Assembly: GCA_002015125.1 (NCBI GenBank)
Contig: MUYB01000012.1
Location: 1 to 64,000, forward strand
Reading direction: 5' to 3'
Length of the DNA stretch: 64,000 nucleotides
From: [Haemophilus] felis
GTDB taxonomy: Bacteria > Pseudomonadota > Gammaproteobacteria > Enterobacterales > Pasteurellaceae
Shown: piece after piece, positions 9,844 to 18,589 of the stretch
Numbering within the stretch: position 1 is the stretch's first letter
Layout: the number at the start of each line of letters is the position of its first letter
Position numbers and translations under genes: made by a program
The notes under the pieces: model-generated
Databases searched by the model: none
The model's input: the letters and a program-made list of their open reading frames with translations, nothing else
Told to the model about the DNA's origin: nothing

Positions 9844-10650
9844 ATGGCATTATTAGAAGTTGAAGATCTATCGAAATCTTTTAGCGATAAAATCAGTTTA
9901 TTCAACGCTAACCAATTTATCGCCGTTAATAATGTGAGTTTTCATTTAAATCGAAAACGCACATTAGCCATTATTGGCAAGAATGGCTCAGGTAAGTCAA
10001 CTCTTGCGAAAATGATTGTAGGCGTAATTCCAAGTTCTGAAGGAAAAATTATTTTACGGGATAAAGAACTGATTTTTGGCGATCATCAATACCGCGCAAA
10101 ACATATTCGTATGATGTTCCAAGACCCCAATAGTGCCTTCAATCCTCGTTTAAACGTGGGGCAAATCCTTGATGCACCTCTGCGTTCCCTAACCGAGCTA
10201 TCAGAAGAAGAACGTAATGAGAAAATATTTAAAACTTTAAAATTAGTAGGAATGTATCCTGATCACGCCAATATTAAAATAAACACCATGTCTAGCAGTC
10301 AAAAACAACGTGTTGCTTTAGCAAGGGCGCTAATTATGGATCCTGAAATTATTATTATCGATGATGCACTTGGCGGATTAGATGCTACAGTGAAAACTCA
10401 GCTTACCAACTTACTGCTCTCGCTACAGCAACGCTTGGGTATTTCCTACATTTATGTGGGGCAGCATCTCGGCATCATTAAACATATCGCCGACGACGTT
10501 TTAGTTATGAATGAAGGCAAAATGGTGGAATATGGCTCAACCAAAACCCTTTTCACCCAACCAAAAACCGACATCACCAAACGCTTAGTGATTAGCCATT
10601 TCGGACGTCTGCTTGATGAAAGTTCTTGGAATATGAAACAAGAAGACTAA
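9844..10650 (+). CDS. sapF: Sap transporter ATP-binding protein SapF
   Basis: SapF is the second, OppF-type ATPase of 268 residues. Walker A is GKNGSGKST and the signature is [15 protein letters not shown]. Walker B is [12 protein letters not shown], where the second acidic residue, normally Glu, is Asp. The H-loop histidine is present (YVGQHLG). The gene closes the sap operon. Its stop codon overlaps the stop of the convergent smrB by three bases, so no terminator fits between them and the two transcripts must overlap. Confidence 0.94.
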   Translation: MALLEVEDLSKSFSDKISLFNANQFIAVNNVSFHLNRKRTLAIIGKNGSGKSTLAKMIVGVIPSSEGKIILRDKELIFGDHQYRAKHIRMMFQDPNSAFNPRLNVGQILDAPLRSLTELSEEERNEKIFKTLKLVGMYPDHANIKINTMSSSQKQRVALARALIMDPEIIIIDDALGGLDATVKTQLTNLLLSLQQRLGISYIYVGQHLGIIKHIADDVLVMNEGKMVEYGSTKTLFTQPKTDITKRLVISHFGRLLDESSWNMKQED

Positions 10651-11150
10651 ATTTCCACCAACATCAAAATCGCCGCATCACCGCCATATTCTTTTGGCGC
10701 TTGATGCAAGGCGCGCACTTTTGGGTGTTGCACCAACCAACGGGGAATTTGTCGCTTCAAAGTAAAAGAGCCATAGCCAGTCATCACACAAGCACAATAA
10801 ATGTGCTCTTTTTCACAAGCTAAAATCAAACTTGCCAATTCTAATTTGGACTCTTCTTTGGTTAACCCATGCAAATCCAAAAATAAATCGGGCGTAAAAT
10901 CACCACGTCGCAGCTGCTTCAACAAATGAGGATTTTCCCCCTCACGCAAATATTTCACCGCACCTTCTTCTTTCAAATAGGGTTCATATTCATCAGAAAA
11001 ATAAAACAATGTATCTTCCTGTTCGCGAATTTCTCGCAAAGCCATCTTCGCTTTTTTCTCGCTACGCGGTGCAATCACACGATCTTGCACAAAGGGCTTA
11101 GCGCCTTTAATCTCCGCTTGGAATAATTCAATATCTTGTTTATCTAACAT
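10647..11150 (-). CDS. smrB: Smr-domain endonuclease SmrB (ribosome rescue factor)
   Basis: The 167-residue protein carries a C-terminal Smr domain: [12 protein letters not shown] is the DxH motif, and [18 protein letters not shown] is the conserved TGxG-type segment. In E. coli SmrB cleaves mRNA at collided ribosomes. I chose the ATG at 11150 (MLDKQD), preceded by CGAGG; an upstream in-frame start would add 17 residues with no ribosome site. It is convergent with sapF and overlaps it by 4 bp. Confidence 0.9.
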   Translation of the reverse strand: MLDKQDIELFQAEIKGAKPFVQDRVIAPRSEKKAKMALREIREQEDTLFYFSDEYEPYLKEEGAVKYLREGENPHLLKQLRRGDFTPDLFLDLHGLTKEESKLELASLILACEKEHIYCACVMTGYGSFTLKRQIPRWLVQHPKVRALHQAPKEYGGDAAILMLVEI

Positions 11151-11228
11151 AAAAACCTCGCTTTCAAGGCAATATAATAACAGGAAAAAACAAAAGCACA
11201 TCAGGCTAACGCCAACATCATTGGAATA

Positions 11229-12172
11229 TCAACAAGGGGCGTATGCAATACGCCCCTTGTTCAGGATCACCACTGATTCGGCTTGCTGCTTTTTTGCTTG
11301 CGTCCAATAATCAAAACGTGCTTGTGCATCTGCCAATTTTTCTTGGTAAGCTTTTTTCTCTGCTAATCCTTGTTGGAAATCAGCCCCCATTTTGAATGGA
11401 TTTGCTTTAAGCTGATTTAATTCATCGTTAGCCTGTTGGAGATTACTCTCTACAAAATTGTTGAAGTCGTTTTCATCTAAGCCATTATGTGTAAATTCAG
11501 CAAAAACATCTTCAATGTTGCGTTGATAATAAGGTGTTTGATTTTGAGCTTCTGCTTGTTGTTGAATTTGTGCTTTTTGTTGCGCTCTCATCTGCTCTGC
11601 AACCACATTTGCACGTTGGTTCATTGCGTTTGCACGTTGGATATTCACCACTAAATCATCAACATCATTCGCCCATTGATTGAGATTATCCGCATAGCGT
11701 TGTAATTGTGCATCAATATGGCTATCGCCTGTTTGAATCACATCAATAACGCGTTTTCTCTCTTTAAATAAGCATTTAATAATCCTTTACCTTCACCGCT
11801 TTTACTATCCCAACCTTCAAAGGCGCTTTGTCCTAATGCTTCACGCATTTTAGTTGACATGGTATTCTCTTGCTCTTTAGCTTTGTGTGCCGCCCAATCG
11901 GCGGCTTGATTGAGCCAGTCGCTGTTAAAGACTACCCCTAAGCCTCGACCTAAATCGCTTAACCCTTGCCACGCTCCCATTTGGACGCTGTCGGTGAAAT
12001 CGGCGATAAAGCCTTGCTCTTCGGGCTTTTGGTGTTGTTGAACAAAAATATCGGTACCAGTTATTTCTGCTTCGTCATCTTGACGAGGATGACCACGTCC
12101 TTTTTTATTTTCGTTACCGAAAACAACTTTTTGCATATATTCATATTCTTGTGAACTGAGATTGAATGACAT
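11229..12172 (-). pseudogene. Frameshifted podovirus-like virion gene remnant
   Basis: Two minus-strand ORFs (11738-12172 from MSFNLSSQ, and 11229-11741) overlap by 4 bp and read as one protein split by a one-base deletion near 11765-11775: restoring one G in the AAAGAGAGAAAACG run joins ...LLNAYLK to RKRVIDVIQTGDSHID. The joined product is hydrophilic and rich in Q, N and A with coiled-coil-like stretches (QRANAMNQRANVVAEQMRAQ). It resembles small internal virion/ejection proteins encoded beside the portal gene in podovirus-type phages; I do not recognise a family. The C-terminus runs into a palindromic repeat, so the original end is lost too. Confidence 0.55.
11231..11261. repeat. Palindromic intergenic repeat, GGGGCGTAT type
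   Basis: Perfect 14-bp arms (AACAAGGGGCGTAT and complement) stand around a 3-nt loop. The same architecture with other stem sequences occurs at 61708-61729 and 63189-63208. It covers the 3' end of the decayed phage gene and supplies that ORF's last codons. Confidence 0.75.
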
Positions 12173-12251
12173 AGGTTTTCCTTTTGATGAAAAAAAACGC
12201 TTGTTCGATGAAAACAAGCGGAGGGTGGATAGAAATAATCAAGATTGCATT

Positions 12252-12271
12252 TTGTATAGTTTCGGATACAA
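12252..12271. promoter_or_regulatory. Operator of the first HI1419/HI1420-like toxin-antitoxin pair
   Basis: TTGTAT and ATACAA arms stand around 8 bp, 20 bp before the toxin start. The same 20-bp design stands at 62356-62375 in front of the second pair. The antitoxin has an Xre-like helix-turn-helix and is the expected repressor. Confidence 0.6.
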
Positions 12272-12290
12272 TACCCACTACGGAGGCATT

Positions 12291-12605
12291 ATGTTTATCA
12301 TTGAAGAAACTGATATTTTTTCCGAATGGTTGGAGAATTTAGCCGATCCGCTTGCCGTGCTTCATATCGTTAAACGCATTGAACGAGCAAAGCTAGGGAA
12401 TTTTGGCGATCATAAATCCGTCGGCAATGGCGTATTTGAAATGCGAATTACCCAAGGCAAGGGCTATCGCATTTATTACGCACGCAAAGGCGAAATCACC
12501 TATTTACTCATCAGCGGTGGCGATAAATCCACCCAACAATCCGACATTGAAAAAGCCAAAGCAATGTGGCAACAAATTAAACAGGAGCAACACAATGACC
12601 ATTAA
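12291..12605 (+). CDS. RelE/ParE-superfamily toxin, HI1419 type (HigB-like)
   Basis: The 104-residue protein starts at the ATG at 12291 (MFIIEETD), which has a strong CGGAGG site 5 bp upstream; longer in-frame forms start inside the operator. The family pattern is clear: WLENL...RIERAKLGNFGDHKSV (basic helix), GVFEMRI, GKGYRIYYARKGEITYLLISGGDKSTQQSDIEKA. Such toxins inhibit translation by mRNA cleavage. The toxin precedes its antitoxin with an 11-bp overlap. The pair lies, on the opposite strand, between two decayed phage genes, so it may be a phage passenger that outlived the prophage. A related pair is at 61.7-62.3 kb. Confidence 0.88.
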   Translation: MFIIEETDIFSEWLENLADPLAVLHIVKRIERAKLGNFGDHKSVGNGVFEMRITQGKGYRIYYARKGEITYLLISGGDKSTQQSDIEKAKAMWQQIKQEQHNDH

Positions 12606-12894
12606 AACCAGACCTTTTGACGCTGCTCGTTACCTTAAAAACGAAGAAATGATGGCGGCTTATTTGGCGTCTGTTTTGGAAGACGGCACGCCCGAGGAAT
12701 TTATCCAAGCCCTCAACACCGTGGCAAGAGCCAAGGGAATGAGTGAGCTTGCGGAAAAAACAGGCATCGGGCGTGAAAGTTTGTACAAAACGCTCTCCAG
12801 CGAAAAACCCCGTTTTGATACGATTTTGAAAATCATCAATGCTTTAGGTTTAACGTTGTCTTTCAGTCCAAAACAAGTTACCTGCTCTTATTAA
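12595..12894 (+). CDS. Antitoxin, HI1420 type, Xre-like HTH
   Basis: The 99-residue protein (MTIKTRPFDAARYLKNEEMM) overlaps the toxin end by 11 bp and follows an AGGAG site. The helix-turn-helix is visible in GMSELAEKTGIGRESLYKTLSSEKPRFDTILKIINALGLTLSF. It neutralises the upstream toxin and should repress the operon at the palindrome at 12252-12271. Compared with the paralogue at 61729-62016, the DNA-binding helix (ELAEKTGIGRESLYKTLS vs EIAQKTGLARESIYKALS) is strongly conserved. Confidence 0.88.
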   Translation: MTIKTRPFDAARYLKNEEMMAAYLASVLEDGTPEEFIQALNTVARAKGMSELAEKTGIGRESLYKTLSSEKPRFDTILKIINALGLTLSFSPKQVTCSY

Positions 12895-12897
12895 CCT

Positions 12898-13490
12898 TTA
12901 CTCCACCCCATAATTCCCCGTTGGATTTGGCAGTGGTTGTTGTTTTAGGGCGATTTCGGCTTTGAATTTTTGCATATCTAACGCCTGTTGCCCTGTGGTT
13001 TTTTGCATATCCACACCTAGTTTAGCTTGGTTCATCTGCTGTTCAGTGGCTAAACGGCTGGCGTTATGTTGCTGTTGTGCTTCGATTTCCATCAGCTTCA
13101 GCTCTAACTCTTTCTCTTTAATCGCCACTTTCATCTGTTCGATTTGCAGTTGATGTTGCATTTTCATCTGCTCAAGTTGCATTTCGTGCTGCTGTTTTTG
13201 GGCGGCGAGTTCGGCTTGCATTTGGGCTTTGAGAATTTCAGGATCTTGCGGTTTCTGGGCATTTGCCTGTTCAATCTGTTGCAGTTTCTGCTCGTATTCT
13301 TCACGAGGAATGAGCATTGTTTGCGTCCCCATACTCATTGACTGCATTAAGGTTTTGGCGCCATCGTACTAGTCAAAGGCGTGCATCAATTGCGGATGTT
13401 GCCCGAACTTTTGGAAAATATCGATGATTTGGGCGGTTTGGGTTTCTTTCACCAACAAGGCGGAAGTGCCACGAGCCACTACTTTCGTTG
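12898..13490 (-). pseudogene. Phage portal protein, C-terminal fragment with nonsense codon
   Basis: From about 13490 leftwards the minus strand reads VVARGTSALLVKETQTAQII...QHPQLMHAFD, then TAG (13369-13371), then YDGAKTLMQSMSMGTQ... in the same frame to the stop at 12898. The TAG sits where CAG would restore the frame. The last 150 residues are a long Q/E/K-rich helix (QQHEMQLEQMKMQHQLQIEQ), typical of the C-terminal tail of podovirus-type portal proteins. The N-terminal two thirds are absent, and the fragment ends at the degenerate first repeat of the CRISPR array. The family call rests on composition and context, not on a search. Confidence 0.55.
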
Positions 13491-13779
13491 TTTTCTCATT
13501 TCGCAGTGCTACAATACCACAACTTGAGAAGGTTTAACGTCTAGTGTTGTAGCTCCCTTTCTCATTTCGCAGTGCTACAATTCTTTTATTACTTCATACA
13601 AAAGTGGTTAAGTTGTAGCTCCCTTTCTCATTTCGCAGTGCTACAATACAGGAAGAGACAGTAAAAGCAGTTGTACTGTTGTAGCTCCCTTTCTCATTTC
13701 GCAGTGCTACAATTGTTTCACTGTCTAAAACTCTTATAACTGGGTTGTAGCTCCCTTTCTCATTTCGCAGTGCTACAAT
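13480..13779 (+). CRISPR. Type II-C CRISPR array, five repeats (first degenerate), four 30-bp spacers
   Basis: Complete 36-bp repeats are at 13546-13581, 13612-13647, 13678-13713 and 13744-13779. They begin GTTGTAGCTCCC and end GCAGTGCTACAAT. Spacers at 13516-13545, 13582-13611, 13648-13677 and 13714-13743 are all exactly 30 bp. A first repeat ends at 13515; only its last 25 or so bases (TTTCTCATTTCG...CTACAAT) match, and the 5' third is unrelated. From memory the repeat equals that of Neisseria meningitidis II-C. TGCTACAAT at each repeat end looks like an extended -10, the arrangement by which N. meningitidis transcribes each crRNA from its own repeat-borne promoter. crRNAs would be read on the plus strand, toward cas2. 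Confidence 0.97.
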
Positions 13780-13783
13780 CTGT

Positions 13784-13825
13784 ATGCGTCAATGCCTTAT
13801 CTTATAAGGTTTTGGCGCATTTTTA
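13784..13825 (+). terminator. Terminator of the CRISPR array transcripts
   Basis: Four bases after the last repeat begins a long bipartite stem: ATGCGTCAA pairs with TTGGCGCAT (one G-T pair) and CCTTAT with ATAAGG. TTTTTA follows. It would stop all plus-strand array transcripts, including one started by the last repeat. Confidence 0.75.
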
Positions 13826-14036
13826 TTGCTCAAAAAAACAGAAAGTTTAGATGAGATATAGTAGAGTTTTATCGAAAATTTCTGAAAAAAACACCGCTAT
13901 CAAACATAGAAAATGTATGAAGTTTTGAGCCAAACTCTCATCATTCGGGATGTTTTTTATGTTTTGAGACTAAAATTTAGTATAAAAAAACAGCAATTAA
14001 ACTGTGGCATAAATTTATTTTAAAATAACAAAACCG
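13826..14036. other. AT-rich spacer between array and cas2, possible leader
   Basis: There is no ORF, RNA gene or repeat here. The stretch is strongly AT-rich with A-tracts. If new spacers are added at the cas-proximal end, as the degenerate cas-distal repeat suggests, this would be the leader side. I see no defined integration motif. Confidence 0.3.
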
Positions 14037-14345
14037 CTAAAAAAGTAGCATTTGATTCGCATTTACCTTTTTCTCTTGTAGCTTTAATTCGCCTAATAAC
14101 ACCTTCATTCCAGCAAACTGTTTTTCAGTCACTTCTAAACATCGAATCGATCCTTCTTCGGGTAAGTGTTCACATAGGCGTTTATTATGTTTTTCAAGAG
14201 AGTCTCTGCCACGCACAATGCGAGCATAAACGGAAAGTTGCAACATTTGATAGCCATCTTTTAGTAGAAACTGGCGAAACTGGTTGGCAGCTTTGCATTT
14301 GGCTGGGGTGGTCACGGGTAAATCAAAGAAAACAATTAATCGCAT
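14037..14345 (-). CDS. cas2: CRISPR-associated endoribonuclease Cas2 (type II-C)
   Basis: Cas2 bridges two Cas1 dimers in the spacer-integration complex. The 102-residue protein has the ferredoxin-like start [13 protein letters not shown], with the conserved Asp after beta-1, and the [17 protein letters not shown] strand-helix. I chose the ATG at 14345 (MRLIVFF) because GAGG stands 8 bp upstream, overlapping the cas1 stop; an ATG at 14363 lacks a site. It is the last cas gene, directly after cas1, and faces the array. Confidence 0.95.
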   Translation of the reverse strand: MRLIVFFDLPVTTPAKCKAANQFRQFLLKDGYQMLQLSVYARIVRGRDSLEKHNKRLCEHLPEEGSIRCLEVTEKQFAGMKVLLGELKLQEKKVNANQMLLF

Positions 14346-14355
14346 AAATTTTACC

Positions 14356-15270
14356 TCACTCATAATAATGTTCCTCAAGCGGTAACATTTGCGGTAACTT
14401 TAACAAATTCGCATTTTTTGCAAGCAAACTTGCTTGTAGAGAGCCTACTGTGCGATCAATCGTGGCTAATACGCTAAAGGTTTCTTGCTGAAATTGCATT
14501 TGGTGATGCAACAGGCTGATTAATTTTTGTTTGGTGTATGGGGTTAGTCCCTTTTCTAATTTGCCTTGATCCCATAATTGCCAGACCATTAAATCCACAA
14601 GCGGTCGAAAAGGCTCGATAAAATCATCAGCTAAGTTAAAAGGGTTTAATTCGCTACGGTGAAAAAGCCCTAATTGTGGTAACCAACCATAAAGCACGAT
14701 GGCACGCGCCACCGCAGAGCGAAAAACGGTATAGGTATAATTAAGGTGGGCGTTAATGGTGTTGTCAGCATCTCGACAAAAAGCTTTACCAAAAAGTGTT
14801 TGGAAATAAAGCAGTGCGGCTTGCCCTTCAATATTTTGTTTATCACCAGATTTAATTTGAGTGGAAAGCCGAATTAAACGATTTTTCTCATCCATAAAAC
14901 CTAAATGCTCCAAAACAAAACTTTGATTACGGACTTTTTGTTGCACAATTCGTTGCCAAAGCTGTTTTTTTAAGGGCTGAGACATATCCAGTTGCAATTT
15001 GAGGGTTTTAAATTGACGATAATATTGGTTAAAAGGCAACCATTGCCCACAGGGAAGGAATTGTTCATCACAGGTTAAAAGTGTGATGCCGTTGGTGGCA
15101 AGGGCGGATAATAAAGGAATGGTAATCACGGTTTCTTTGCTTTCTACCACGATAATTGCAATATCTTCCAAAGGCACGGTAAATTCATTTTCTTTTTGTT
15201 GGATTAACATTTGCTTATGTTGTAAGGAAAGTTTACCGCCATTGCTAATTAAAATGCTTCGCCAGCTCAT
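14356..15270 (-). CDS. cas1: CRISPR-associated integrase Cas1 (type II-C)
   Basis: Cas1 is the spacer integrase. The 304-residue protein has the start [15 protein letters not shown], and the metal-site residues lie in [11 protein letters not shown] (Glu), [26 protein letters not shown] (His and Asp/Glu). I chose the ATG at 15270: GGAG is 8 bp upstream, while earlier in-frame codons would run into the intergenic hairpin. Gene order cas9-cas1-cas2 without csn2 or cas4 defines subtype II-C. A USS-like ACAAGCGGTC (reverse core) lies inside the gene. Confidence 0.95.
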   Translation of the reverse strand: MSWRSILISNGGKLSLQHKQMLIQQKENEFTVPLEDIAIIVVESKETVITIPLLSALATNGITLLTCDEQFLPCGQWLPFNQYYRQFKTLKLQLDMSQPLKKQLWQRIVQQKVRNQSFVLEHLGFMDEKNRLIRLSTQIKSGDKQNIEGQAALLYFQTLFGKAFCRDADNTINAHLNYTYTVFRSAVARAIVLYGWLPQLGLFHRSELNPFNLADDFIEPFRPLVDLMVWQLWDQGKLEKGLTPYTKQKLISLLHHQMQFQQETFSVLATIDRTVGSLQASLLAKNANLLKLPQMLPLEEHYYE

Positions 15271-15284
15271 TATCATTACTCCAA

Positions 15285-15316
15285 GAAAAAATCCCCACGA
15301 AAATTTCGTAGGGATT
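15285..15316 (-). terminator. Intrinsic terminator between cas9 and cas1
   Basis: On the minus strand AATCCCTACGAAA pairs along 13 positions with TTTCGTGGGGATT (one U-G pair) around a 1-nt loop and is followed by TTTTTTC. It begins 4 bp after the cas9 stop. The U-G pair would be a C-A mismatch on the other strand, so the hairpin is built for the cas direction. Confidence 0.75.
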
Positions 15317-15320
15317 TGGT

Positions 15321-18300
15321 TTAACGTACAGGTTGTCTTTTGCTTGGTTTGCAAGGTCGAATGTTTTTGCCAAGTTCATCTACTTGGTATTTTTCAAAGG
15401 AAATGGCGACTTTTACCCCTAATCCTTCATAAACGCCTCTTTTACCTTTCGTATTTTCCATATCGTGAACTTTGATATTGATTCCTCCAGTATGTCTATT
15501 CAAACCTGCGTAATAACCGAAAAACACCTCTTTTTTGGTGGTTAATTTTATAAGATCATTTGGGAATAAACTGAATTTAAATATCGACTTTTCATCCATT
15601 TCTTCCCATTCACTTTCATCTTTATTTGCCACTACCGCTTTATTCGGCAAAATCCCTTTTGCTACTTGCCAAGTGTAAATGGGCACAAGGAAAAACTTGC
15701 CGTCTTTTTGGAATACATCAGTGCGAACGATGGACGCGTTATCCGCCACTCCCTTGCCTTGACGCATAATGACGCCTGATTTTTGCACTTTTTCCACTCG
15801 AACACTTTTCACTTGTTGTCCGCCTTTTTTATAGAAAGGTTGCTCAAAGGCTTTAACAGGATCGTCTTTATATAGCTCTAAACGTGCTTTTAGTGCTTCG
15901 TAAAGTGCGACTTCACGCTCTCTATTCACCATTAAGGCTAACTCTTTTAGTTTTAATTGCGTGAGTGGCACACGAGAAACGCTAATTTTCTCCTCTAGCC
16001 GTTTCGCAGATTTAATGGTTTCCATATGCCCTTGCCCACTCATTTTGCGCGTAGGCGCTCGAGATACAAACAGCGGTTGAACATAGTCGTGATTTGCCGC
16101 CGGGCGATTTGGCAACAGTTTGGCTAATGCAGTTTTGGGATCATTATCGAACACACGACACACCACATCTTGTCTAAAATATTGCCAAGGTTCAGGGAAA
16201 TGTAACGAAATGACTTCCCCTGTGTGTCGATCAATTTTTTCACCTGTCGTTACATTACCTTCTTTATAACGTACAAAACGAGTGATTTTCTGTTGCATAG
16301 ACACCGTAGAACAGGCGACTACAATGGCATCAATGGCGTGGTGACGATCATTGGCATCACGATCTTTAAAAAGCCCCCAGCGGTGACGCAATAAAGCAGT
16401 AATGCTCCCATTTGAGGCAAATACTCGATTTTTACCCTTTCCCTTTAATAACAAATTATTATTGATAAATTGGCAAAGAAATCGGGCAATATAGCGAGTA
16501 TCGTTTAAATTACGCTCAATAAAACCTTGTTCATCTAGCTGTTGAGTCAAAATGCGCTGTTTCTTTTTGAAAGAAAAGCGACTGCCATTGACCAACGCCA
16601 CAAAATATTTCCATTTTTCCGAATGATCTTTTCCTTGAAACCACTCATAAGGCGTTTGATTACCTTTATCTTGATTTTGGTTGGCTAACACTAATACCTT
16701 GTTGTTAAAACTATCGTCCCAAGTTCTTGAAAATGGCAAGGCGTGATCGATTTCCACATAACTTTGCTCTAACAAACGATGCAGTTCAATTTCTTTACCT
16801 GAATATAAACATTTGCCGTGCTGTTGTTCATATAAACGTAATTTAAGAATATCTTTCGCCTTTGGCTCGCCCACAAATTCAGGGAAATATTCTTTAAATT
16901 TTTCAACCGCTCTTTCTTTCTCATTGCGATTTTCTTGCTGGTGTTTTTCCATTGCTCGACGATCCTTAAAGGATTTACCCACCTCTCGGGCAGTTTCAAT
17001 ATGCACTCTCGCAGGTGAACCATAAACCCGAATAATGCCATTGATCACTTTGCGTGCTTGAGAAAGCGTACGCAATACCACAGGATTGCGAATTTCATCG
17101 GTAGGAATAACAGGCAAGGTGATATTTTCTTGCTTATCTTGTTTACCGTAATGTGCGCCATAAACTTCTGCACAAGCGGCATCATAGCGCCACCCTTGCT
17201 CCATAAGCGGTAAGATCTTGTGCAAAGCTTGCAACGAAAGCTGGATAAACTGATCAAAACTGAGATTTTTTAGCAAGGCATCAATCACCGTTTGTGGCAA
17301 TTTATCGGCTAAGTAAGCGGTAATCTCATCGTCGGTTTTGTAAATAGAAAACGCCGTTGCAATAGTATCAAACAATTCAGGTTTGGTTTTTAACTCCGCC
17401 CATTCGGTTTTTAGCCCCACACTTTCTAGTGCCTTACGCATTGCGTGATAGCCTTTCATTTCCATCAACGTGGTATTTTCTGGATTATCTTTCACATAGC
17501 GTAATTGTTTAAAAATGGCGTGCTCATTTAATTCCAATAATTTACGTGCTTGAGCGTAGGTAAATTTGGCTTTTTCAAAGGGTTGGTTGAGCAATAACTG
17601 GCGTTCATCGGCGGTTAAACTTCGTTCCGCACCATTCTCTAAAATACGCAAATTATTTAACTTTGTCAGCCAAACAAAATATTCTGCGGAATAACTGTAT
17701 TTAGCGGCTTTATATTGGTCTGTTTCAAAAGGGCATTTACCAAGCATTTTCAAAATGGCGTCGCCTGATAAGGCTGGTTTTTGCCACATTAATAACTCAA
17801 TAAAGGCGCATTTTAATTCCTCCGAAGTGTATGGATTTCCTAATTCGGCTTGCTTTTCGAATAATAAAATCAGTTCATTGCGTAAATCTAAGCGGTTGAA
17901 AGTATGGGTGTAAGCACCACGTTGATTGCGAATATGCCCGTCTTTTTCTTTAAAATAGTTAATCGCAAGTTCTGCTGGGCTTCGGTAATCATTTGCTTGC
18001 AATAACTGATGGTTTGTCTGTACACCAGAAAGCAATGCACCCAACTCTTTATCTTCCGTCTTTTGTTCGTTTTTACGCTGAGAAAGATAGCCACGATGTT
18101 TCAAAAGATGCAGTAATACTGCCGCCCATTCTTTCGGGGATAATTGTTGATTAAGGGCTTTTAGGCGAAGTTCCCAAGGGTTATTGGGCATATGGGCAAG
18201 AGTAGTGGATGAAATAAAATCGGTTTCTTGCAACACCCCTGCTTTTTTCAACAAGCGTTTTGCTTTTAATAAACGGAATTTGCGACGATAAGTTAAACGC

Positions 18301-18497
18301 CGAGCACTGCGAGCTAAACGTCGGTCAAGCGCCAAAGACGCCCCCGTTTTAGGCACTTCTGCACGCTCAAAAGTGCGCACGCCCACATCAATCAGGCGAA
18401 CAGGGTGCTCATTTTCATCAATTTCCACCACCGCCCAACCTACAGAGGCGATACCAAGATCTAACCCTAAAATATAATTTAACTGAGTCACTCGCAT
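15321..18497 (-). CDS. cas9: CRISPR-associated endonuclease Cas9 (compact type II-C)
   Basis: Cas9 is the crRNA/tracrRNA-guided effector that cuts both DNA strands. The 1058-residue length is typical of the compact II-C group (N. meningitidis and H. parainfluenzae enzymes). All catalytic residues are in place: RuvC-I D13 ([13 protein letters not shown]), RuvC-II E501 (HIETAREVG), HNH D584/H585 ([13 protein letters not shown]) with N608, and RuvC-III H719, H720 and D723 ([11 protein letters not shown]). The arginine-rich bridge helix [19 protein letters not shown] follows RuvC-I. The C-terminal PAM-interacting region ends [20 protein letters not shown], as I recall it in the H. parainfluenzae enzyme. 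The start ATG at 18497 follows GGGGAAG. It heads the cas operon and diverges from the tracrRNA. Confidence 0.98.
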   Translation of the reverse strand: MRVTQLNYILGLDLGIASVGWAVVEIDENEHPVRLIDVGVRTFERAEVPKTGASLALDRRLARSARRLTYRRKFRLLKAKRLLKKAGVLQETDFISSTTLAHMPNNPWELRLKALNQQLSPKEWAAVLLHLLKHRGYLSQRKNEQKTEDKELGALLSGVQTNHQLLQANDYRSPAELAINYFKEKDGHIRNQRGAYTHTFNRLDLRNELILLFEKQAELGNPYTSEELKCAFIELLMWQKPALSGDAILKMLGKCPFETDQYKAAKYSYSAEYFVWLTKLNNLRILENGAERSLTADERQLLLNQPFEKAKFTYAQARKLLELNEHAIFKQLRYVKDNPENTTLMEMKGYHAMRKALESVGLKTEWAELKTKPELFDTIATAFSIYKTDDEITAYLADKLPQTVIDALLKNLSFDQFIQLSLQALHKILPLMEQGWRYDAACAEVYGAHYGKQDKQENITLPVIPTDEIRNPVVLRTLSQARKVINGIIRVYGSPARVHIETAREVGKSFKDRRAMEKHQQENRNEKERAVEKFKEYFPEFVGEPKAKDILKLRLYEQQHGKCLYSGKEIELHRLLEQSYVEIDHALPFSRTWDDSFNNKVLVLANQNQDKGNQTPYEWFQGKDHSEKWKYFVALVNGSRFSFKKKQRILTQQLDEQGFIERNLNDTRYIARFLCQFINNNLLLKGKGKNRVFASNGSITALLRHRWGLFKDRDANDRHHAIDAIVVACSTVSMQQKITRFVRYKEGNVTTGEKIDRHTGEVISLHFPEPWQYFRQDVVCRVFDNDPKTALAKLLPNRPAANHDYVQPLFVSRAPTRKMSGQGHMETIKSAKRLEEKISVSRVPLTQLKLKELALMVNREREVALYEALKARLELYKDDPVKAFEQPFYKKGGQQVKSVRVEKVQKSGVIMRQGKGVADNASIVRTDVFQKDGKFFLVPIYTWQVAKGILPNKAVVANKDESEWEEMDEKSIFKFSLFPNDLIKLTTKKEVFFGYYAGLNRHTGGINIKVHDMENTKGKRGVYEGLGVKVAISFEKYQVDELGKNIRPCKPSKRQPVR

Positions 18498-18553
18498 AAC
18501 TTCCCCTTATGATTAAAAATCAAACAGAAAGATTGTAAAGTAAAAAAGGAAAT

Positions 18554-18582
18554 TTGTTGATAAGTTTTGAACAATGTTATAG
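18554..18582 (+). promoter_or_regulatory. Promoter of tracrRNA
   Basis: TTGTTG and TTATAG are 17 bp apart. The predicted start near 18589 coincides with the 5' end expected from the N. meningitidis tracrRNA (ACATATTG...). Confidence 0.5.
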
Positions 18583-18589
18583 AGTGAGC

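Noticed and set aside
13144..13341. Hydrophobic ORFs opposite the portal fragment
   Set aside because: They are the complement of the Q/E/K-rich coiled coil, which always gives Leu/Phe-rich antisense frames.
13516..13743. Spacers as self-targeting against the phage remnant or other window genes
   Set aside because: I compared the four spacers by eye with the phage-like genes and saw no match. A full search was not possible.
13793..14036. Small RNA or leader ORF between array and cas2
   Set aside because: No conserved frame, no ribosome site; only A/T-rich DNA after the terminator.
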